Shown in pieces: positions 7,687 to 14,494 of a stretch of DNA of 14,536 nt. The number at the start of each line of letters is the position of its first letter. Positions within the stretch are counted from its first letter, which is position 1. Made by a program: the position numbers and the translations under genes. The notes beneath the pieces are model-generated. The model searched no databases and had not been told where the DNA came from. It saw only the letters and a list, made by a program, of their open reading frames with translations. Source of the DNA: Thioglobus_B sp964566765 (GTDB taxonomy: Bacteria; Pseudomonadota; Gammaproteobacteria; PS1; Pseudothioglobaceae); NCBI GenBank assembly GCA_964566765.1, contig CAZMJI010000028.1:1-14536 (forward strand), in the 5' to 3' direction.

Positions 7687-7929
7687 ATGACGCTGGAGAT
7701 GTGGCAGGGCTTTTTTGGCTGGAGTTTGGTTATTAACTACCTGGTCTTGGTGTTTTGGTCTTTGATGATTTTGTATGCGCGCGGTTTTGTGTATCGATTG
7801 CATACGTGCTTTATTCCAGTTTCCGACGAGGCATTTAACAACATGCATTACGGCGGTATGGGTCTATATAAGCTGCTGATTTTTGTGTTTAATTTGGTGC
7901 CTTATTTGGCCTTATTGATCATCACTTAA
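7687..7929 (+). CDS. Small two-helix membrane protein, DUF6868-like
   Basis: This 80-residue protein has unknown function. It has two hydrophobic segments, about 9-29 and 62-79, joined by a polar loop with the pattern GFVYRLHTCFIPVSDEAFNNMHYGGMGLYK. The features FFGW..VIN near the start, FVYRLH in the middle and FNLVPYLAL at the end match my memory of DUF6868 proteins, common in proteobacteria. I chose ATG 7687 because the strong ribosome binding site AAAGGAGG (7674-7681) lies five bases before it and family members begin this way. An upstream in-frame ATG at 7618 would add 23 unmatched residues and precede the predicted RNA start. The prenyltransferase gene starts four bases after the stop codon, so the two are almost certainly cotranscribed and perhaps functionally linked at the inner membrane. 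Confidence 0.8.
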   Translation: MTLEMWQGFFGWSLVINYLVLVFWSLMILYARGFVYRLHTCFIPVSDEAFNNMHYGGMGLYKLLIFVFNLVPYLALLIIT

Positions 7930-7933
7930 GATA

Positions 7934-8833
7934 GTGAGCAGTCTGGTTCTCAGTGTTGTTAGAACAACGCGTCCTGAGTTTTTAATCCTCACCCCAGTTT
8001 GTTGGCTGTTGGCGTTTGCCATGTTGCAGCTACACGAATTGGAAGTCTCAACCTTGGCGTTGACATTAAGCCTATTGGGCGCACTGTCGGCCCATGTCAG
8101 TGTCAATACGTTAAATGAATACTTTGATTTTAAAAGTGGTTTGGATCTAAACACACAAAGAACCCCATTTAGTGGCGGTAGCGGTGCTCTGCCAGCCTCG
8201 CCTCAGGCACTGCAGGGTACACTGATGGTGGGCGTGGCTTCCTTGCTGTTAAGTATGATCATTGGCGGTTTCTTTGTTTATCAATTGGGCTGGTTTCTGT
8301 TGCCTATTGGTCTACTAGGGGTGTTTTTGGTATTTGCGTATACCACCTGGATTAATAAGCATCCTTTGTTGTGTTTGATTGCACCAGGACTGGGTTTTGG
8401 ACCATTGATGGTGATGGGCAGTTATTGGGTCATGGGTGCCCATTACAGCGAGGCAGTCTGGCTGCTATCGTTGGTGCCTTTTTTTCTGGTGAATAACCTA
8501 TTATTATTCAACCAATATCCAGACATCAAAGCTGACAAACAGGCAGGGCGTCGACATCTGTTGATCGCCCATGGCACCCGTGTGGGTGTTATCATCTACG
8601 CTTTATTTAGCCTGCTGAGTGTGCTGATGATGGCATTACTCGTGGTGTTGGGCCTCATACCCGCTTTGGCTTTGTTGGCACTGCTGCCCTTGCCATTGGT
8701 GTTTTATAGCTTAATCGGCTTGGCCAAACATCAAGAGAGCATCGCTCAATATCCTCAGTACCTGCGCAGCAATGTGATCGCCACTCTGACTACTTTGGTT
8801 TTATTGAGTTTGGGAATTTTGCTGGGTGCTTAG
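7934..8833 (+). CDS. UbiA-superfamily prenyltransferase, MenA-like, substrate unknown
   Basis: Membrane prenyltransferases of this superfamily join a polyprenyl diphosphate to an aromatic or other acceptor. The 299-residue protein is mostly hydrophobic, with about eight or nine likely membrane helices. Two acidic magnesium-diphosphate sites are visible: NEYFDFKSGLD (Asn61, Asp65, Asp71) and NQYPDIKAD (Asn193, Asp197, Asp201). The first continues into TQRTPFSGGSGALP, a pattern I associate with a MenA-like or uncharacterised UbiA branch rather than 4-hydroxybenzoate-specific UbiA. Translation must begin at GTG 7934, as the frame has no nearby ATG that keeps the conserved TRPEFLILTPVCWLL start. 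It follows the DUF6868-like gene by four bases with only a weak ribosome site, suggesting coupling. No menaquinone, haem O or tocopherol genes are nearby to name the acceptor. Its stop codon overlaps that of prfC on the other strand. Confidence 0.85.
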   Translation: MSSLVLSVVRTTRPEFLILTPVCWLLAFAMLQLHELEVSTLALTLSLLGALSAHVSVNTLNEYFDFKSGLDLNTQRTPFSGGSGALPASPQALQGTLMVGVASLLLSMIIGGFFVYQLGWFLLPIGLLGVFLVFAYTTWINKHPLLCLIAPGLGFGPLMVMGSYWVMGAHYSEAVWLLSLVPFFLVNNLLLFNQYPDIKADKQAGRRHLLIAHGTRVGVIIYALFSLLSVLMMALLVVLGLIPALALLALLPLPLVFYSLIGLAKHQESIAQYPQYLRSNVIATLTTLVLLSLGILLGA

Positions 8834-10398
8834 TGTTCGCGCGTGGCAGAGAACTTTAACTCTGGATGGCGCTCCATGGTTAGGTCTAGGTTCACCGTTG
8901 AAGGTGCTAAGTATGTCAGCTTACCGGCACTATCAATCGCCAAATTGTTGCCAGCTTTGGCCTTGAGTTGTTCAATGGCTTTGTCTGGACCACTCACCCA
9001 TCGGGCCGTGGCAATGGAGACAGTCTCAAATTGACACTCTACGCCGTATTCATACTTTAGGCGGTGCATCACCACATCGAACTGCAAGACACCAACCGCA
9101 CCCAAGATTTGTGAGCTGTTGGTGATTGGTCTAAAGACCTGGGTGGCACCTTCCTCGGAAAGCTGATCCAAACCTTTTTGCAGCGCTTTGGCTTTTAGAG
9201 GGTCTTTTAGCTGGGCGCGGCGGAACAACTCTGGGGCAAAGTTTGGAATGCCACTGAAGTTGAGTTTTTCACCTTGGGTGAAGGTATCACCAATGGCAAT
9301 ACCGCCATGGTTGTGAATGCCAATCACATCACCAGCATAGGCGGTTTCTGCCGAGGCACGCTCGCGCGACATAAAGGTTACCGCATTGGCAATCTTAATC
9401 TGTTTGCCGGTAGCCACTTGCAAGACTTTCATGCCTTTTTTGTATTCGCCACTGACAATGCGCATAAAGGCCAGACGGTCATGATGTTTGGGATCCATAT
9501 TGGCTTGAATCTTAAACACAAAGCCAGTTAGTTTGGTCTCATTAGGTTCTACTTGGCGTACGTCAGACTCACGGCCACCTGGGGTGGGGGCATAAGCCAC
9601 AAAGCCATCGAGCAAGTTCTGAACACCAAAATTAGAGATAGCCGAGCCAAAGAATACCGGGGTTTGCTTACCCGCTAAGAAGGCTTCTAGCTCAAACGGG
9701 TTGGTGGTCTCGGTAATCAGCTCCACTTCATCACGCATCTCGGTGGCCACGTCAGCACCCAGCAACGCATCCAGCTCTGGATTGTTAACATCATCAATCA
9801 CAATGTTCTCACCAATCTCAGAATTCTTACCGGCTTCGTACAGATAAACCTTGTTCTCCAATAGGTGAACCACACCCTTAAAGCGCTTACCCATGCCAAT
9901 CGGCCAGGTAATCGGCGCACACTCAATATCTAGCACGCTCTCAACCTCATCTAATAGGTCAATCGGTTCTTTGCCTTCTCGGTCTAATTTGTTGATAAAG
10001 GTGAGAATCGGCGTGTCTCTGAGTCGACAAACCTCCATCAACTTGATGGTGCGTTGCTCCACACCTTTGGCAACGTCAATCACCATTAGTGCTGAGTCAA
10101 CCGCGGTTAATGTGCGATAGGTATCCTCAGAGAAATCCTCGTGTCCTGGGGTATCGAGTAGGTTGATCACATGATTGTCGTAATCAAACTGCATGATCGA
10201 CGAGGTAATGGAGATACCCCGTTCTTTTTCCATTTCCATCCAGTCAGAGGTGGCATGTGCATCGGATTTGCGTGCCTTAACACTACCGGCGGTTTTAATG
10301 GCACCGGCGTATAGTAGAAGTTTTTCGGTGACCGTGGTCTTACCCGCATCCGGGTGCGAGATAATGGCAAAGGTTCGGCGTTTGGAAATCTCAGACAT
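8830..10398 (-). CDS. prfC: Peptide chain release factor 3 (RF3)
   Basis: RF3 is a translational GTPase that removes RF1 or RF2 from the ribosome after peptide release. The 522 residues fit the family (E. coli 529). GTP-binding motifs are in order: SHPDAGKT (14-21), RGISITSS (60-67), DTPGH (82-86) and NKLD (136-139). The SHPDAGKT form and the KKGMKVLQVATGKQIKIANAVTFMSRER region separate RF3 from EF-G. The C-terminus (HPELKFSATREH) is typical. The ATG at 10398 lies two bases after the stop codon of the dCMP deaminase gene, without a strong ribosome binding site, so translation is probably coupled. It is the last gene of a four-gene minus-strand operon. The stop overlaps by four bases the stop of the converging prenyltransferase gene, leaving no room for an intergenic terminator. 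Confidence 0.97.
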   Translation of the reverse strand: MSEISKRRTFAIISHPDAGKTTVTEKLLLYAGAIKTAGSVKARKSDAHATSDWMEMEKERGISITSSIMQFDYDNHVINLLDTPGHEDFSEDTYRTLTAVDSALMVIDVAKGVEQRTIKLMEVCRLRDTPILTFINKLDREGKEPIDLLDEVESVLDIECAPITWPIGMGKRFKGVVHLLENKVYLYEAGKNSEIGENIVIDDVNNPELDALLGADVATEMRDEVELITETTNPFELEAFLAGKQTPVFFGSAISNFGVQNLLDGFVAYAPTPGGRESDVRQVEPNETKLTGFVFKIQANMDPKHHDRLAFMRIVSGEYKKGMKVLQVATGKQIKIANAVTFMSRERASAETAYAGDVIGIHNHGGIAIGDTFTQGEKLNFSGIPNFAPELFRRAQLKDPLKAKALQKGLDQLSEEGATQVFRPITNSSQILGAVGVLQFDVVMHRLKYEYGVECQFETVSIATARWVSGPDKAIEQLKAKAGNNLAIDSAGKLTYLAPSTVNLDLTMERHPELKFSATREH

Positions 10399-10400
10399 GA

Positions 10401-10844
10401 CTACTTAATCACCAGCGCTACGCCAGCTTCATCAAACATTTTTTTAGACAGCTCAACACTCTCGTTCCAATTGTCTAACTCTTTGGCTTTTTCCACCACC
10501 ACTTTCTTAATACCCACTTGGATAATGCCTTTGGCGCATTCAGAGCAAATGGGCAAACCGTAGACGTATAAAGTTGCGCCATCCAGTGAAACCCCAGAAT
10601 AAGTGGCGTTATAAATGGCGTTCATCTCAGCATGCACCACAAATTTGTACTTGGTTGGACGATCGCTATAGCGCTCATCACTGTCTTCAATACCACGTGG
10701 AAAGCCATTAAAACCCTGGGACAGCACCTCTTTTTTCTGCCCGACCGTGACCGCACCCACCTGTGTTGAGGGGTCTTTAGACCAGGTTGAAACTTCTTTG
10801 GCTAAGGCTAAGTAGCGCTTATCCCATTTATCCAGTGATTGCAT
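10401..10844 (-). CDS. Deoxycytidylate (dCMP) deaminase-like enzyme
   Basis: A zinc-dependent cytidine/deoxycytidylate deaminase of 147 residues. dCMP deaminase converts dCMP to dUMP, the substrate of thymidylate synthase. The active site is clear: His71-Ala-Glu73 in VVHAEMNAI gives one zinc ligand and the proton shuttle, and Cys100 and Cys103 in LPICSECA give the other two ligands. The N-terminal part WSKDPSTQVGAV.V and GFNGFPRGIEDSDERY are typical of the dCMP deaminase branch, as in ComEB and phage enzymes. E. coli reaches dUMP by a different route (dCTP deaminase), so this enzyme is a metabolic choice worth noting. Its ATG is one base after the mraY stop codon and its stop two bases before the prfC start, so it belongs to the same operon. 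Another deaminated substrate is possible but less likely. Confidence 0.87.
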   Translation of the reverse strand: MQSLDKWDKRYLALAKEVSTWSKDPSTQVGAVTVGQKKEVLSQGFNGFPRGIEDSDERYSDRPTKYKFVVHAEMNAIYNATYSGVSLDGATLYVYGLPICSECAKGIIQVGIKKVVVEKAKELDNWNESVELSKKMFDEAGVALVIK

Positions 10845-10845
10845 G

Positions 10846-11931
10846 TTAGCGTATTTTAATCGAAGCCAAGGAGATCATCACCAAGATTAAAGTCACCATC
10901 CAAAAACGTACAATAATCTTCGGCTCAGACAGACCTTTTTTCTCAAAATGATGGTGCAAAGGCGCCATTAAGAACACACGTTTTTTGGTGCGCTTGTACC
11001 AGGCCACCTGAATCATTACCGAGAGGGTTTCGGCAACAAACACACCGCCCATAATAAATAGCAAGATCTCTTGACGTAAGATAATCGCAATCACCGCCAG
11101 AATCGCACCCAATGCCAAAGAGCCGACATCGCCCATAAACACCTCGGCTGGATAGGTGTTGAACCACAAAAAACCCAGTCCTGCACCTGCTAGGGCAGCG
11201 CAAATCACAAACACCTCTTCGGTGCCCGGCATATAAGCCATATTTAAGTGTTCGGCAAAGTTGTGATTACTGGAAAGATAGGCAAACACACCCAAGGCGC
11301 CAGAGATGAGAATCACCGGCATAATCGCCAGGCCATCCAGACCATCGGTCAGGTTAACCGCATTCGATGAGCCGACAATGACAAAATAGGACAGTACCAT
11401 CAGCCCAAATAGGCCCAGTGGAATAAAGACGTCTTTAAAAAACGGAATCAGCAGCTGGGTTTGTACTGGAGTCTCAGCACTGGCGACAATCCATAGGCCT
11501 ATTAAGATCGCGCCAAAGGATTGGCCAAAGAGTTTGCCTTTGGCGCTGAGTCCGTCTGAGGATTTTTTCTTTAGTTTGAGTAGGTCGTCAGCAAATCCAA
11601 CGGTACCAAAGATCAGTGCGGTGGTGATCACCATCCACAAATACTGATTGGACCAATCACCCCAAATCAGCAGGCTGATGATAAAGGCTGAAAGAATCAT
11701 CACACCGCCCATGGTCGGGGTGCCGGATTTGGCTAAATGCGTTTCTGGCCCATCATCTCTAACCACCTGACCAATTTGGTATTGACGCAATCGGGCAATA
11801 AAAAACTTACCAACCGCCAGCATAATAAACAGCGATGCCAGCATTGCCATAATGGCCCTAACGGTTAGATAGTGCAGAACATCAAACCCTGGGTCAAGCT
11901 GAGTCAGTAGGTCAAGTAGGGCGACAAACAT
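10846..11931 (-). CDS. mraY: Phospho-N-acetylmuramoyl-pentapeptide transferase (MraY)
   Basis: MraY moves phospho-MurNAc-pentapeptide from UDP to undecaprenyl phosphate, making lipid I at the inner membrane, the first membrane step of peptidoglycan synthesis. The 361 residues agree with E. coli MraY (360). About ten membrane helices are expected. Catalytic motifs are intact: Asp115-Asp116 in GFADDLLK, NLTDGLDGLA (193-202), Asp268 in FMGDVGSLALG, and the triple His 326-328 in APLHHHFEKKG. RDDGPETHLAKSGTPTMGG (58-76) is the conserved cytoplasmic loop. The ATG at 11931 shares one base with the ppi stop codon (TAATG), so translation is coupled. In most Gammaproteobacteria mraY sits between murF and murD in the division and cell-wall cluster; here none of those genes is adjacent. 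Confidence 0.98.
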   Translation of the reverse strand: MFVALLDLLTQLDPGFDVLHYLTVRAIMAMLASLFIMLAVGKFFIARLRQYQIGQVVRDDGPETHLAKSGTPTMGGVMILSAFIISLLIWGDWSNQYLWMVITTALIFGTVGFADDLLKLKKKSSDGLSAKGKLFGQSFGAILIGLWIVASAETPVQTQLLIPFFKDVFIPLGLFGLMVLSYFVIVGSSNAVNLTDGLDGLAIMPVILISGALGVFAYLSSNHNFAEHLNMAYMPGTEEVFVICAALAGAGLGFLWFNTYPAEVFMGDVGSLALGAILAVIAIILRQEILLFIMGGVFVAETLSVMIQVAWYKRTKKRVFLMAPLHHHFEKKGLSEPKIIVRFWMVTLILVMISLASIKIR

Positions 11932-12929
11932 TAGTCAAGCTGATTGATGGAATTCAGTTGAATCTTGAAGATCAAGATGCTGTCTTTGTTTAACACAGAA
12001 GATCGACCGCCACCCTCGTAGACTTGGTCGTAGGTGGCAATTAGTGTGCGTGCCTCACCTGTACCCATCTCTAAGATGCTCTGGTCGACCAGTTTGATAA
12101 TACGACCGGCGCCGGCGGCAAATTTAAGTGGCTGATCGGCTTCGCGAATGACGGTGCCATCTTCTAGGGCAATGCTTAGCGATACTTCAACCAAGTCGCC
12201 TGATTTGGGCTTGTGTTGATCACCGGTTTGAGTAACTAGAGCAAAGTGACCGGCGTCGGTTTGTGTGGCGCCAGTGTGGTGCTGGCTGGCAAAGGCGCTG
12301 AGTTTCTCTTGGATCTTTCGTTGTTTGGCGCGCTCGACGGCCAAGTATTTCTCGTTAGCTGCCTGAAAAGCGGCCTCGTCGGTCTTAAAAGCTTGCGCCG
12401 CTGGACCGATGCGCACAATACGCAGACTGTTGATCACATCACCTTGTTTAATGTCATCAACCACTGACAAGCCTTCAACCACTTGGCCAAACACTGTGTG
12501 CTTGCCATCTAGCCAAGGTGTGGCGCCATGGGTGATAAAAAATTGCGAACCATTGGTGTTGGGGCCTGAGTTGGCCATCGACAGCACACCAGCTTGGTCG
12601 TGTTTAAGCTCAGTAATCTCATCATTAAATTGGTAACCCGGACCGCCGGTGCCGTTACCTTCAGGATCGCCACCTTGAATCATAAAATCATTGATTACAC
12701 GATGAAAAATCAGTCCATCATAAAAGGGCTGACCAGCTTTGGCATTTGAAGCCTTGGTGCCCTCGGCAAGACCGGCAAAATTAATTACTGTAAGCGGGGT
12801 TTTATCAAAGGCCAATTGGATGGTGATTTCACCCTTGGTGGTGTTGAGTTTGGCGTATAAGCCATCGGTTAATTCGGCGTGTGCTTGCCAGCTCAGTAGC
12901 GCCAGTGTAATCAGGAAAAAACGTCGCAT
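11931..12929 (-). CDS. Periplasmic peptidylprolyl isomerase: cyclophilin fused to an FKBP-like domain
   Basis: Peptidylprolyl isomerases speed cis-trans isomerisation of proline bonds during folding. Starting at ATG 12929 the protein has 332 residues. MRRFFLITLALLSWQAHA is a signal peptide with an AHA cleavage site, so it is exported to the periplasm. Residues about 22-175 are a cyclophilin domain with Arg77 (FHRVINDFMIQGG), SMANSGPNTNGSQFF and Trp139-His144 (WLDGKH), so it should be active. A charged helical linker (about 180-215) leads to a divergent FKBP-like domain (about 224-330): KSGDLVEV, LEDGT, PLKF, RIIKLVDQSILEMGTGEAR, VYEGGG and LIFKIQL follow FKBP order. Residues equal to human FKBP12 Tyr26, Phe36, Asp37 and Trp59 are replaced (Leu, Ile, Arg, Val), so this domain may only bind clients. 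An in-frame ATG at 12962 would hide the signal peptide behind 11 residues; I reject it. First gene of the operon, overlapping mraY by one base. Confidence 0.9.
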   Translation of the reverse strand: MRRFFLITLALLSWQAHAELTDGLYAKLNTTKGEITIQLAFDKTPLTVINFAGLAEGTKASNAKAGQPFYDGLIFHRVINDFMIQGGDPEGNGTGGPGYQFNDEITELKHDQAGVLSMANSGPNTNGSQFFITHGATPWLDGKHTVFGQVVEGLSVVDDIKQGDVINSLRIVRIGPAAQAFKTDEAAFQAANEKYLAVERAKQRKIQEKLSAFASQHHTGATQTDAGHFALVTQTGDQHKPKSGDLVEVSLSIALEDGTVIREADQPLKFAAGAGRIIKLVDQSILEMGTGEARTLIATYDQVYEGGGRSSVLNKDSILIFKIQLNSINQLD

Positions 12930-12950
12930 ATTTGGGTGAAAAATAAGCCT

Positions 12951-12956
12951 ATGATA
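12951..12956 (-). promoter_or_regulatory. Possible -10 box for the ppi-mraY operon
   Basis: TATCAT on the minus strand would start RNA near 12944, leaving a leader of about 15 bases before ATG 12929. This supports the short ppi start over 12962. No convincing -35 box is seen, so this is tentative. Confidence 0.25.
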
Positions 12957-12976
12957 CCTCATAACGCGAGCAGGTA

Positions 12977-13005
12977 TTGAGCGAAAAAATACGGTAAAAT
13001 ATAGC
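12977..13005 (+). promoter_or_regulatory. Candidate ferredoxin promoter
   Basis: TTGAGC (12977-12982) and TATAGC (13000-13005) are spaced by 17 bases, each matching consensus at four positions. RNA would start near 13012, 25 bases before the ATG. The ribosome binding site AAGGA lies at 13026-13030. Confidence 0.5.
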
Positions 13006-13036
13006 CTTCTTTTATTGAATTGACCAAGGATTAATT

Positions 13037-13270
13037 ATGGCGTTATATATTACGGATGAGTGCATTAACTGTGATGTTTGTGAACCAGAATGCCCAAATG
13101 ATGCGATTTATATGGGTGATGAGATCTATGAGATCGATCCTGACAAATGCACGGAGTGCGTGGGTCATTTTGACGAGCCGCAATGCGTGGAAGTTTGTCC
13201 AGTGGATTGCTGCCTGCCGGATCCTGATCGTGTAGAAACGGAAGAGGAGCTATTGGCAAAGCTTAAGTAG
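13037..13270 (+). CDS. yfhL: 2[4Fe-4S] ferredoxin, YfhL/Allochromatium type
   Basis: A 77-residue low-potential electron carrier with two [4Fe-4S] clusters. The first motif is Cys9, Cys12, Cys15 and Cys19-Pro. The second is Cys38, Cys41, an eight-residue insertion, Cys50 and Cys54-Pro, followed by Cys58-Cys59. The long second spacing (CTECVGHFDEPQC) and the short charged C-terminal helix (ETEEELLAKLK) mark the Allochromatium vinosum/YfhL class rather than clostridial ferredoxins. Cys58 is common in this class; the neighbouring Cys59 is an additional one. ATG 13037 has a good ribosome binding site, AAGGA, six bases upstream. The gene diverges from ppi and ends before a strong terminator, so it is probably transcribed alone. 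Its redox partner cannot be told from the neighbours. Confidence 0.95.
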   Translation: MALYITDECINCDVCEPECPNDAIYMGDEIYEIDPDKCTECVGHFDEPQCVEVCPVDCCLPDPDRVETEEELLAKLK

Positions 13271-13290
13271 TTGGAGCAATAGCACCGAAT

Positions 13291-13320
13291 AAAAAAGGCG
13301 ACCCTTGGGTCGCCTTTTTT
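13291..13320. terminator. Bidirectional intrinsic terminator
   Basis: The 30 bases form a perfect inverted repeat: A6-GGCGACCC, two T, GGGTCGCC-T6. The G+C-rich stem with T runs on both strands can terminate both the plus-strand ferredoxin gene, which stops at 13270, and the minus-strand aminotransferase gene, which stops at 13337. Confidence 0.95.
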
Positions 13321-13336
13321 GTGATCAGCTTAATGC

Positions 13337-14449
13337 TTAGTCTAGTGTGGCTTTTAGTGCAGCCAGACATAGGGCAATGTTCTCACGACGCGAGGCATGA
13401 CCCATTAGACCAATACGCCAAACCTTGCCCGCATAGGCACCCAGACCAGCACCAATCTCTAGATTGTATTCATTAAGCAGGGTAGAACGTACTTTGGCAT
13501 CTTCTACACCCTCAGGAATCAGTACCGAGTTAAGCTGTGGCAGACGGTCTTCCTCTTTTACTAGGAATTCGATACCCATAGCTTCAAGACCGGCCTTAAG
13601 CTCCTGGTGGTTTTGCAAGTGACGTGCCCAAGCATTCTCCAGGCCTTCTTCTTGCAACATGACCAACGATTCGTGTAGGCCGTATAGCGTGTTAACTGGC
13701 GCTGTGTGGTGATAAGTTCTTTGCGCGCCTTCACCCCAATAACCCATCACTAGGTTTAGGTCTAGGAACCAAGAAGTTACCGGCGTTTTACGCTCAGTGA
13801 TTTTCTTAATCGCACGCTCGCCAATAGAGATTGGTGAGATGCCTGGCATGGCTGATAGACATTTTTGTGAGCCTGAGTAAATCGCATCAATTTCCCACTC
13901 GTCTACCTTAAGCTCACTACCGGCCAGTGAGGTTACTGCATCCACAATGGTAATACAATCGTTCTCGTGCGCGATGCGACACAATGCTTGAGCATCAGAT
14001 CTGGCACCCGTTGACGTCTCAGCGTGGACAAAGGCTAGAATCTTAGCATCTGGGTTGGCTTTAAGCGCTTCTTCAACCTTAGCGGTTGATACTGCTTCAC
14101 CCCAATTGTCTTCAACCACGATGGCTTCGCCGCCAAAACGCGTGATGTTTTCTTTCATGCGCATGCCGAATACGCCGTTGATACATACCACGACCTTGTC
14201 ACCTGGCTCAACCAAGTTGGCAAAACAAGTTTCCATACCGGCAGAACCTGGTGCCGATACCGGCATGGTCAGTTCGTTTTCAGTGTTAAAGGCATACTTT
14301 AAGCCTTCCTTGACTTCGTTCATCATGCCTACAAATACTGGATCTAGATGACCGATGGTTGGACGTGCCATGGCCTGTAGTACTCTTGGGTGTACATCAG
14401 CCGGACCCGGACCCATTAATGTTCTTACTGGTGGATTAAATGATTGCAT
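13337..14449 (-). CDS. Class V aminotransferase: alanine/serine-glyoxylate (serine-pyruvate) aminotransferase
   Basis: A PLP enzyme of the AGXT family that passes the amino group of alanine or serine to glyoxylate or pyruvate, making glycine or alanine. The 370 residues align along their length with my memory of human AGXT: LMGPGPADVHPRVLQAM at the start, HAETSTG (142-148), Asp170 that contacts the PLP ring, Lys196 in SGSQKCL as the Schiff-base lysine, YHHT (246-249), and Arg345 in WRIGLMG as the likely carboxylate-binding residue. The amino donor cannot be fixed from sequence. In autotrophs such enzymes help recycle phosphoglycolate, and in methylotrophs they serve the serine cycle; no such genes are visible here. 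ATG 14449 has an AGAGG ribosome binding site. The gene appears to be alone, with its own promoter and a terminator shared with the ferredoxin gene. Confidence 0.92.
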   Translation of the reverse strand: MQSFNPPVRTLMGPGPADVHPRVLQAMARPTIGHLDPVFVGMMNEVKEGLKYAFNTENELTMPVSAPGSAGMETCFANLVEPGDKVVVCINGVFGMRMKENITRFGGEAIVVEDNWGEAVSTAKVEEALKANPDAKILAFVHAETSTGARSDAQALCRIAHENDCITIVDAVTSLAGSELKVDEWEIDAIYSGSQKCLSAMPGISPISIGERAIKKITERKTPVTSWFLDLNLVMGYWGEGAQRTYHHTAPVNTLYGLHESLVMLQEEGLENAWARHLQNHQELKAGLEAMGIEFLVKEEDRLPQLNSVLIPEGVEDAKVRSTLLNEYNLEIGAGLGAYAGKVWRIGLMGHASRRENIALCLAALKATLD

Positions 14450-14456
14450 AATCGTA

Positions 14457-14494
14457 CCTCTATAGTTGACAGAATAAAGTGGTTATTATAGAGG
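14457..14494. repeat. 8-bp inverted repeat around the aminotransferase promoter
   Basis: CCTCTATA (14457-14464) and TATAGAGG (14487-14494) are exact inverse complements with 22 bases between. On the minus strand one arm overlaps the -10 box and the other the ribosome binding site of the aminotransferase gene. This could be a two-site operator; it is not followed by a T run. Confidence 0.5.
14485..14490 (-). promoter_or_regulatory. -10 box for the aminotransferase gene
   Basis: The minus strand reads a perfect TATAAT here. RNA would begin near 14478, about 28 bases before ATG 14449. No good -35 box is found 16-18 bases further upstream, which may point to activator dependence. Confidence 0.5.

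Noticed and set aside
12930..12962. ppi start at ATG 12962
   Set aside because: It adds 11 residues before a well-formed signal peptide and has no ribosome binding site.
14466..14489. Plus-strand promoter with perfect TTGACA and TATTAT
   Set aside because: The spacer is only 12 bases, and no plus-strand gene begins before the window ends.
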